Origin: Gracilariopsis chorda
Taxonomy: Eukaryota > Rhodophyta > Florideophyceae > Gracilariales > Gracilariaceae
Length of the DNA stretch: 64,000 nucleotides
Assembly (NCBI GenBank): GCA_003194525.1
Contig: NBIV01000226.1
Location: forward strand, 1-64,000
Reading direction: 5' to 3'
Shown: piece by piece, positions 54,331 through 64,000 of the stretch
Layout of the letters: the number at the start of each line of letters is the position of its first letter
Numbering within the stretch: the stretch's first letter is position 1
Notes under the pieces: generated by a model
The model's input: the letters and a program-made list of their open reading frames with translations, nothing else
The model's database searches: none
What the model was told of the DNA's origin: nothing
Program-made: the position numbers and the translations under genes

Positions 54331-55186
54331 GCGCGGTTGATGCTGAATGAACCCTCTTTGAGTTCAAGAATTTTGGCGTAAATCCAACTGTAGACGCACT
54401 TGACATACATATCCGTGGAGAATGACAGGTTTTGATTCGAAACGAAAGACTTCCTAGACGTCTGAAGTCTTCCCTGCTGGAAAGATATTTCAAACGACCT
54501 TCCTGGTACATGAACTTAGACTACTTGACATACTACGAGACTGTAAGTGTATAAGATAAGCTACCCTAATTTGTACCAGAGTCTGAGTCTACTCGTGATG
54601 GAGGAAGTCCACGATTCTACGGCGTGCGAAGATCCGAGAAAGGTTCGAATTGTAACTAGAATTAGATTTGCGTCTTCCGCAAATCCCAAACCCTTCGCTC
54701 TTCGAATATTGCTCATGAAGTCTGCACTCAGCTCCACTGATAGTCAGAAAAGAGCTGGGAGCGAATCTTACTCAACTTATAGAGAAGCGGCAGTAGCCAG
54801 TGGACTATATATAAATAGTGGCGAGTACGAAAACGCTTTTTATGAGGGAGTAAGACACCGTTTTACTCCTGCTGAGGTGCGTTACTTGGTCTTCACTACC
54901 TTTCAACAAGGTGTAAATCTTAAAACTGTGATTGAAAAGCACGAAAGAGCTCTAACTGCAGATACAACCGAGAAAAGCACAAAGAGGAGAAGTAATACTT
55001 TGACGAATCACTGAGATTTCAGACAGACACGGTGTTCGGGTTATCAGAAATGATCGCTTCTTTCATCATACTGTATCACAACTTCATCTCAGAGAGAGCG
55101 AACTACAAGTAGACGAGGAAAGAGCTGACGTACGTCACAGCTCTTCTCCAGGGTCCAGGCGTTGGATTGAAGAGCGATATGATGAT

Positions 55187-56640
55187 ATGAAAGTGAGCCA
55201 AAAGCACGTTTTTGACAAAATAATGAGAAACATACAATACCAAGAGAGAGTGGGAGAGTCTGAAAGACTCAACACACATGAAAGAGTTTTCTTCTTGCAA
55301 GAACCAGCCGGGATAGGGAAGACCGATCTCCTACTTTTGCTGAGATATATTATTGAGCACGAAGGGCTATCGAAGCAGATGACAGCCACGACAGGCACTG
55401 CTGCTGCACTATATGAAGCGAAATGTCTTTGCGTACTTTGCTTGGATTGGAACTCAATGAAAACAATGATTCGCAAAGTACAGGGCTTCCGAAACCTTCG
55501 AAATCCAAACCACCATCACAGAGAGCAGAATTAATACGGAAGACTGTTTGCTGGTAGTTTATGAAGCTTAAATGTGCCGTACAATGCTCTTTGAGATTTT
55601 GAACTCTGTACTGAAGGAAGTAAGAAACTATACCAAGTACTTTGAATGCATTGTCGCAGTTATGGACTGCGACTATTCACAACTGCTTTTAGTAGTTTCA
55701 ATAATGAGGGAACCGTATACGAAACGGATGAAACATTTCGTGTTATTTGAATGAGTCTCCTACAGGAGCTTCCAAGGTACTCTTGCGAGCTTTGGAACAG
55801 AAGAGTTAAAGTTCTTCTTCAGACAGAACAGGTTTCTCAACACGATGATCCATTTTTGGCCAAAGGTTTGCTCATTTTTGGTCGTGAGACCATTCCAACA
55901 TCTGCAATGCCTCCACCAATGTCTACGCCAGATTTACTCGATGCATACAATATGCTGTCGGAATGATATACAACTTGGAAGAAGGAAGATGTCAAGCTCA
56001 ACCGATTGATTGTTGCGCCAACAAATAAATTGGTTGAGGAACATAACCAGAACGCATTCGAGTATTTCCCAGGAAGGATGTTTCACTTGAAGTCGACAAC
56101 GACGATCGTTCCCGATTGAGGTCCAAAAGGTGAAAACTTTCACACAAATAGTATCATTGGACCTAAACTGATGTATAATTACGCTCGTACTAGAGCCCTG
56201 CATCATCATTTGAAACTGAAGTTGGGTGTTTCTGTTATAGTGGTTCGCAAAGTACTTCATCTGCACTTGCTGAATCGAAACATGTTTATCGTATCCAGCA
56301 TTTCTCACAGAGTGACTTGACTTTAGAGCATTGACGAAGATTGGGAACTTCAGCAAAGCGTTTTGGTGCACTGCATTGACTTCGTAGTTGAGTTTGCGGA
56401 TTTGAAAACCCGACGTCGATAATTTTCCATCAGATTGGCATTTGCAGCAACTGCGCATGAACCGTAAGGACAAACGCTGAAGGAAATGATAATTTACTTT
56501 CGAACAAATTCTCTTTCGCAGGGTCAAGTGTACGTTGGCATTTCGCGTGTGAGAACATCTGATGATGTGTTACGGCTTCATAGTGAACAAGAAACGCCCC
56601 AAACTACGCACGATTTCCATCCAATTCTGGTACAAATCAA
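55187..56640 (+). pseudogene. Helitron copy 3, PIF1-like helicase
   Basis: It shows a near-complete Walker A (EPAGIGKTDLLLLLRYI, near 55,303-55,350), motif Ia (MTATTGTAAALYEAK), a damaged Walker B near 55,555, LLQELPRYSCELWNRRVK (55,755), IVAPTNKLVEEHNQ (near 56,000-56,045) and the region VVRKVLHLHLLNRNMFI (56,235). Where copy 1 carries the solo LTR, this copy runs straight through (near 55,441). Multiple stops and shifts. Confidence 0.8.
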
Positions 56641-56793
56641 AGAAGTTCTACAATAAGCTGTAGAATATGTATAGCAACTTCATTATGTTGACGTAGTTTT
56701 GGTTATGCGTAAACCAAACTTTGTGCGGATATCTTATGCAAACTCTCTGCCGCAGCACGAAGCACCGCTTGCAGCCGAGGCGGCTTTTCCTTG

Positions 56794-58860
56794 TGTTCCG
56801 TAGTAAGCCTTTCTGTGGCTCAACTACTTTCAAAGGCTTAGGCGGGTCATTAATCAACAAATTTTCCGTTCTCAAAGCAGGTTACTTCAAACGTCTTGCT
56901 TAAAGGACATCCTTCCTTATTCAAGCGGACATTCTTTAGCCGAGGCGAGTGGTTAAGCTCTAAATTTTATTTAGTCTTCCCTAGTCTATGTGCTTAACAA
57001 TAATGTTACGGCTTTTGTCCTTTAAAAACAACACATCACAATGTGAAGTAAAATCGTGGCCCTAAACACACTCTTGAGGTTAAAAATATGTCAAATCATT
57101 TTCTTTCTTAACAAAAGAGGAAGGATGAAGAGTAGACAGCCATATAATTAGTTGCTATCACTCTCACTTATAGCATTCCTCAACTGATTGACCATCCCTA
57201 TTCTGACTGTCTTAAATGGTTCCTTTTTCTTTTTTGAAGGGTTTACGGGGCCATCTAAGGGCAGTTCTGACTGCTTTTGAAGCGAAAGTAGAAACTTATG
57301 AAATTTGTTGCACATTTTGTTGCCATTGACTGGTGCTGCAATCACCAAACATACTCAGTGCCGAGCCGGCAAAATGCAAAGAATTGCACTGTGGTCTGCT
57401 ATGCAGTTCGACAGTTCCGTAGTAGTGGAGGTAAGCACTGCAATGGCACAATCGCATGTGCAAACTAGGTATCTACCCTAACACACTCTGCACATACTCT
57501 AAGCACTGTTCTTGCTCTTTAATCGTACACACCTCGCCGCTCTTTGCCATTGCGTCACAGAACAAACCAAGAACTGAGGTCTCTACGCAGATACGCTGTG
57601 CTACGTCTACAACGTCCAAGTCCATTCAAAACCGAGAATAGCCCCATTTGAGCCCACTCTATCTCGCCACCAGCCGGCACTACAATTGAAGCTGGAACAA
57701 TAAATAGAATTAGAAGTGCCGAAGGTGACGATGAGCACTTTAAGTAGAAGGAGGATTTTAGAAGCTACGCAAAGCAGGGAAAAAAGGAAAAGGGCTAATC
57801 ACGCTACAGGCAGACTGTTGAGGGCACCCTGCGTTCGATAATTCTAGATTTTCAAATTGGTCGTCACATCTTTTTGCATGTTCACGGCCCGACAAGACGA
57901 ATCTCGCATGAAATAGAAACAACCGAATATGAGGTAACATATACCCAGCCATGTCTAGCCCCTTGGAGATAATCGAGTTCGACTTGGAGACGAAGATGAT
58001 CTACAGAAACGACGACCTCAAACATAACTCACGTAATCTTGTTGTAATAGCCGACTCTTCCGATCGATAAACTCGGTATTAGCTACTGCTGCGCAACGAG
58101 AAATCTCTAATATATCAGATATGCTACCTCCTGGCAAAGCATGTGTACAACTGCCACCCACTGGCAGTGTAACGACTGCTACTGGTTGCATACGGACATG
58201 AGATAGCCACTTAGAGGATATACAACAATCAGTACAAGACGAAGGTGTCATCAACCAGTACGTTGTGGGAGGCACCTTCAAAATGAGCTCCCACTCCATC
58301 TGGTCTACACGTATGACTAGCTCGCACATCTTGTGCTCCCGGAGGACTCAATAGCACTATTTGGAAAAACAGGCATGAACAAGGCGCATCTACGCTTTAC
58401 AAATCTGATCTACCAGTGAGTTCGCGGAATCATTGTAACCGTCCCTGCAGACGAGGCCTGGGATTTGGGCACCTTGGTATCCAGCAAAAACGGCGAAACC
58501 TACGCCTACGTAAGACAACTAGTACAAATCCAAACAAACGGATGGCAGGGTATCAGAGGTGTGGGATAGAAACTTTTCTTTCCTATGGCTGTCCATGTTT
58601 GCCTATATATATTCGCGAGCTTTTCCAATTTGAAGTAGAATTCAAAGTATTCGAAAGTGTTGGCGAAGACAAACCCCTTTTGAATACTGTACGCCTCGGT
58701 CGTTCGTCTCTAGGAGAGTATGTGTTGTTCGAGTTTAGCTCAGAGACGCTTTGGGATGAAGCGATCTCGGCAAATGCCGGTCCATTGCTTGGGGTGACTT
58801 CAGGGGTACTTTCCTGCATGCTCTCAAACGTGGTGTCTGTGCTCACCACCTTCTCTTTTT
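56794..58860. other. No confident gene
   Basis: Short frames on both strands. A minus frame at 58,849-58,583 (Ser/Asn/Thr-rich, SPRDERPRRTVFKRGLSS) may be the 3' tail of the adjacent Gypsy. A minus frame at 58,329-58,018 is not recognised. No LTR edges could be identified. Confidence 0.35.
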
Positions 58861-58899
58861 AGAGTTGTTTTCCACTCCAGGTTGGGTGTTTCTTTTCAC

Positions 58900-61800
58900 T
58901 TTCTTCACGAGTTCCTTGATGTTCAATGAGAATGTGGTTTCCGCAAAGAGGGGGCAGGGCATTTGCGCTACCTTAAACTGACGAATGAACGCTCTTTGCG
59001 GGGCTTCCTGGCGACCACTCGCGTGTCGTGGCGCCATCACCCAGACTTCTCTTCAGAATATCCTTTACGTGACCATTCAGTGCCGATATGCCACGGTGCG
59101 CCCTGTTCACAAGGCCAGGTGCGCCCAGGTGGCGGAGTCTTGGACACGTCCGTGTTTCTGATTGGCTTTGACACCACTGGCAAGACGATAGTCACACGTT
59201 CAAAGTCCTCTCACTGAGCGACATTGGCTTGTCCTGTGGTTCTGTCTCCAGCGGGGTTGGGGGCTGTCGTCACAGGATTGCGTGAGTTTAGTTCGACGTC
59301 ATCGTCTCTACGGATCACCACCGTGTTCGGGTCAAGGTCAATTATCTCGAACCCAACAGATATCACTAAGAATAAATTTTTTATCCCTCAGAACTCTCTT
59401 CTTCCCTCAAATATTGTCTCATCTGGCGGCTCAACAAGAACGAATACGTGACCACTAACCTGGAGGTCCCAAATTATTCATGGCAGGACTCCATCATAAA
59501 ATCGCCTTTAGCTGGGTCTTTTTGAATTCCCTTGCGGCCTGCTCTAATCATCTCCTTAGTTCTGCTTTTCACTTGACGTTGTGCACTGCCGCTGTTGGCA
59601 CCTCCGATTTGCTGTCTTCTTCCAGCATCAGTTGTGGGGTTTGCGGGCACCGAGATAGAACCACCTCGAGTGGTGCCATCTTTGTAGTCGATTGGAATTG
59701 GGTGTTGTAGGGGGAGCACAGTGTATCTTCGTAGATATCCCAATCCTCGAAAGGTTCTGTGACTTAGTTCCATAGAACGGCAAGAAGTGTGCGATCGAAA
59801 CGCTCAACTGGCCCGGTTCTTTGCGTGTGGTGGGTCTTGATAAACACACTTCTCACGCCCCGAACATGGAACATATCATGGAATAACTTTTCATCGAATT
59901 GCTTTTCACTATGTTGTAGCAAATTAGAGGGCAGTTAGTGCACATAGACCCATTCCTTGATGTTTGTTTGCGCGATAAATGTGGCCGAGCTTCAAAACGT
60001 GGTACGTATTTACCAAAAGTTACATATGTCATCGCTTTGTGCGAGTCAGCATGCCCACAATTTCAATTCTGACGTACACCAAAGGCGATTTCGCTAGAAA
60101 TAGTTTCAGTGACCCGTTCTTTTTCCACAACCTTTTGCGATTCTGTGCTCATGACGTGCAAAACCTTGTCATAGCAAGGCACTCCATCGCCTTTGTTGAC
60201 CAACAAACGTCTCTTTTGAGTGTAAGGTATGCTTAGCTACACCTGTCTGTGAAGATAGTGGGACGGAATGCGTGAGATGCAAAACGCGACTCTTCAGAAA
60301 GTGTGAAGTCACAATTTGATTTATTGCTTCTACAGTGCCAATCGATACTCTGTTTTCATCACAACAAAAGAATAACCCTTTCTTTCATTTAAAATGGGAG
60401 CCTATGGCTGTTCAGAAGGCACGTTCGTGTTGTTCACCAAGGAAATCTTTCAACAAGATACAATCAAGCAGGTCGGATGGGTCCGTCTCGGTGGATGCGC
60501 TATCAATAGGTGCAAAGTGGGGTTGTTCTTGTCATTGAATATATGTTTAGCTTTGGAGCTGTGGTCTACAGGAGGCGTTCCATTGGTATTGAAATAGAAG
60601 ATTCGTCAATATCTAGCTTGCTTTCTCTCAATGTATTGAAACTCAAGAGCGTGCCTGCATATACGTCTCAAAAACCGCTCTTTTGCTTGAAATCGAAGTC
60701 TAACTCTGGAAGGGGCTAGCACGAATGCATGAAGCGCTTCGACAAGTCGGATATTTAATGAGGTCTGTGGAGGCACGAATGATCAGTATTGACGGTGTAA
60801 TGTACCCCCTGAGGGTAAAAACGGAGGTTCATGAGAGCACATGCCACAGTAATTGATTACATTTCCGAAACAGAGTAGTTGCGTTCCGCTGCCTGCAGTG
60901 ACCTTGACCAGTAGCCAATAGGTTTCTGTTCGCCGTTAGAGTAAACTTTTAACAGGGCGCAACCCATTTTATACTCACATGCGTCAGCATCGACAATGGA
61001 AACGAGTCAGAGTTTGGGAAAAGTCATTATGGTTGCTGATACTAGCGTTCCCTTAAGTCATCCGAACGCGGCCTTCTTGGCGTTTTTGAAGTCATTGAAC
61101 AGATGTGGTTGCTATAGCTTCAGAAATGCGTAGAAATGGGTTTATAAGCAGGGTGATATGCCAGTAACGCGGTACAAACCGTCGGTAGACGTCACACAAG
61201 CCGAGTTAGGTATGCAATTGCGTATGTGTCCTTAGAGGAACATCCTTGTAGATTGCCGCCATCGACACTTGGTTTACCTCCATTCTTTCTAGATTGATTG
61301 AGTGTCCAAGGTAACAGAAAGTATATGCAAACCATTGTCATTTCTTGGAGGGTCTTGAGTATTAGCTCAACGTCTCTGAAATGTTATTCCGTGTTACTGA
61401 AACCGATGAAGTCTTCATGGTATAGAAAGCAGTTGCCTCACTTATGAATTGACAAAATAATGTTCAAAGCTCGTTGGTACAGAGATGCCGGGGCATTGAT
61501 GGGCCCAAAATGCATCCCCTGGAATATGTGAAGACCGGTGTAGCAACAATAACCATTCTTTCAAGGTCGTTTCACGCAATGAGTACTTGGCAGTATCTTC
61601 AATTGTTAAGCGTCTTGAAGAGGGTGGCATCACCTAAGCTATCAATGCACTCATCCAATCGTGGTAATGGGTAACTCTCTCGCAGAGTTACTGCATTCAG
61701 TGTCTTCTATTCTATGAAAAAGCGTAACAATCCATCCGCCTGTGGTTCCAGAACAACTGGAAGGGCCCAAGCTGACCCAGTAGGCACTTTTTTAGCATTG

Positions 61801-63250
61801 ATTCTACCTCTTTCTCCTCAATTCCCGCGTTCTGGGGCGCGCACTATAGGTGCCCTAGACGATGGGCCTTATGGCTAGAGCTAGATCAATATGATGCTGG
61901 ACTGCGGCGATTTTACCCAACATTCCATTCCACATGCAGAAGTACTTTTGCAGTAATCTCCGTAATCGTTCCCAGTGATGATATGGTACGTGAGAAAGGT
62001 CTAAGTCATCAACGGCTGATTATAATTCTCCGGCTTTCCAGTCTCCATTTTTCATTGACTGCTCTTCATACGACATACTCGGTGGCTTTATCTCGCCTGG
62101 TAGTGAGATATCTAAGACCTCTACTAAGGAAGTATGTGTCGATGCCAACATCACTGGATGCGATGGAGCCATGACATCCAACTCATTTTTGTATGCTCAC
62201 CTCGTTAGAAGTGACGTTGCTCACCAACGTTCAAAATGGCCTTTTAGGCAGCCCCTTACCAACTCCGTTAGCGGCGAGTAACTTCAAAATGGTTCGGCAG
62301 GGAGGTTGACTACTCATGCTCAGTGCAGTCTTGTCCGTGCAGTTTTACTCTTATATACGCATTGATTAGATATCCTAGAAGGATCAAGAAAAGGCATATG
62401 ATCTTTCCTAAGTGTCCTGATTACACGCACTTTCATATAAAATGTCTCATAGAAAATAGCAAATTCCATAACTGCAATTTTGTCAGCACTCTCAGTTTTT
62501 CACCATCGTGGATCAGAAAAGGGGCCCAACAGGTCCTTCTTGAATATTCGATGTACATGCATGGCGACGCCTTGCCAAGCACGAGACCTCTGTTGCTCAT
62601 CTTGTTCCAAGTGAGTATGCCATTAGGTTCATACGTATGAGACAGAGAAAGAATCCCGATAAGGCCATGACGTTGAGTGGTGACCATAACCTTTGTCCGT
62701 GATTGGGGTGCTAAGTCAACCCCACGTAGGTTTTTTGTCTTCGGTGATGTTATGTTACTTCGGCCAGCATTCTGGGGAGCTGGCAAGGGCAGCTGAGGGT
62801 GAACCTGGCTTCAGCGGTCTGCAAACGATTGGGGCAGTGCTTCCATCATCCATTTTTGCTTCCCGAGAGCAGTGTATAATTGCTTCCAGAATCTGGTGGC
62901 AAAAATCAAACCCAAGAACAACTTGGGCAGCAACTGTCTCAAAGATAATGAATTTCAACATTATTACATGGTTTCCTAATCAAATGGAAAGTCGAATTGT
63001 GCCCTGTCTATGAATAGGCTACTTGCTTGCGTTTTGGATGTCAGGTAGTGATTCGGAACGTATGTGGGTTCGATATTGCGAGCTAAGCTCAGATATTCTG
63101 TTGTAATTCGTTCCTGCACCGGTATTCATTATCTCAAGACGTTGTGACAAGGTACAACTTAAAGCTACGTTTGGATATAACCATAAAGTGGTCAACTCGT
63201 CGCCCGGGGCACTAGCGTCGTCGTCATGGTCCACTAGATGTGCAGTCGAA
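58900..63250 (-). pseudogene. Gypsy pol relic (element F)
   Basis: Down the minus strand: protease with IMNTGAGTNYNRISEL near 63,110-63,140 (catalytic Asp now Asn) and VVLGFDFCHQ near 62,885-62,920. Reverse transcriptase entry GKIAAVQHHIDLALAIRPIV lies near 61,860-61,920, LNAVTLRESYPLPRLDECID near 61,640-61,700, and FGPINAPASLYQRALNIIL near 61,450-61,510. The active site is YHED (near 61,415) in place of Y-x-DD. RNase H (YTVDADACEYKMGCALLK) is near 60,940-61,000. Integrase core (GPVERFDRTLLAVLW, near 59,770-59,815) is followed by a chromo-side tail to about 58,900. Domain order with integrase last is Ty3/Gypsy. Stops are frequent. Confidence 0.8.
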
Positions 63251-64000
63251 CGGAGTCTGTGTCCTGGTAGATCTAGACGTTCCTGCGCTAAAAAGAACCT
63301 TGGGCGTCCATACCGGGGAGCGAGGGGAACAGGTATCCTTAAGCAGCACAATAGATTCAAACTGTGCAGAAACCATTGAAGCTCCCCCGATTAGTTTCCC
63401 CCATACCCTCAGATTCCTTTACGCTAGATTGGCTGCGTGTAAATCAAGTGGAAGATGAAGCAGTGGGGCTTTGGTGTGTTTTGAGAAGTGTGTCCCGTTA
63501 GTACGGGGTTTTTCCACGGCAATAAATCCCCTTGGTTTCAAATACATCGTCACCGTTATAGGAGCTTACCGAGTATTGGTCCGAGCCACATACTTTTCGA
63601 AAACAGCATGTGCATCTCTTGCTAATGGAATGCATTCACCCCCAGATATTGGCTTCTGTACCACACGTAACAAATGATTATTTCTCGTCGTACGCGAACG
63701 TGAATGTGAGCACGGTTATCGGCTCGTTTGTTAATCTATCCAGGTTTTGTGACAGTCACGCTTCCCTGCGAGGGCATCATTTCAGCATACTGCTGTTGCG
63801 TTCGTTTTATCAGAAGACGTTCCAAGCCCTCTGATGGCGTGCCAGTGCCAGGCAGTTCCGTTGTCTGAATTGATGATTCTGGGTAAGCCAGGTACTGCAT
63901 CGCCTCGTTTCTCGTGTCCCCATGATGCTGATGGAGACATAACGAATAATGATAGTCCTCGTGTACTTCCGTACACAGCAGTTTGCTGGTCTTCGGCTGC
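63251..64000 (-). other. Unassigned, probably upstream Gypsy or other element sequence
   Basis: A minus frame at 63,976-63,782 contains PRIINSDNGTAWH, which resembles the D-N-G block of a retroelement integrase. It stands on the wrong side of the element F protease to belong to it, so it may be a second relic cut by the window edge. Confidence 0.3.

Larger units (their letters stand above)
51640..56793 (+). mobile_element. Helitron copy 3
   Basis: Collinear with copy 1 along its length, with no LTR insertion. Modules: Cys-rich N-terminus, Rep, PIF1 helicase, then a degraded terminal hairpin region ending CTTG at 56,790-56,793 (the copy-1 hairpins are eroded). The 5' edge is approximate: similarity to copy 1 is traceable back to about 51,675. 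Confidence 0.8.

Overview
The window is eukaryotic nuclear DNA dominated by decayed transposable elements, with one compact island of cellular genes at 36.4-41.6 kb. The host is supported by genes with GT-AG introns of about 100-130 bp, a p24 secretory cargo receptor, a USB1-type U6 snRNA phosphodiesterase and an XMAP215/CKAP5-type microtubule polymerase fragment. The species cannot be fixed. The mixture of Copia, Gypsy, Helitron and Harbinger elements with a bacterial/archaeal-style (GH133-like) glycogen debranching enzyme suits a protist or an alga; a red alga is possible but unproven.

Layout. 0-15.1 kb: minus-strand Copia material (two gag-protease copies without pol, one pol-bearing copy, long LTRs with a copia-type half-tRNA primer site), a broken plus-strand Harbinger transposase, an internally deleted XMAP215-type pseudogene, and a SAP-domain ORF. 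15.1-20.8 kb: Helitron copy 1, carrying a 653-bp solo LTR with a perfect 5-bp target duplication. 20.8-26.8 kb: a second, degenerate Copia family (minus) and a G-rich minisatellite. 27.4-33.8 kb: paired inverted repeats, a repeat-rich disordered ORF and Helitron copy 2 (a different subfamily). 34.0-34.8 kb: a DDE transposase relic. 36.4-41.6 kb: host genes p24, debranching enzyme (four exons), USB1 and a small two-exon gene. 44-50 kb: Gypsy gag-protease (plus) and a Copia reverse transcriptase scrap (minus). 51.3-56.8 kb: a 68-bp tandem repeat, then Helitron copy 3, a close relative of copy 1. 58.9-63.3 kb: a degenerate Gypsy pol (minus).

The host genes are packed tightly. The debranching enzyme and USB1 converge with 15 bp between their stop codons. 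USB1 begins 9 bp after the stop codon of the small gene upstream on the same strand, in the same frame. Nearly every transposon ORF is broken by stops or frameshifts. All coordinates and domain calls come from reading the sequence and translations by eye; no alignment or database search was run.
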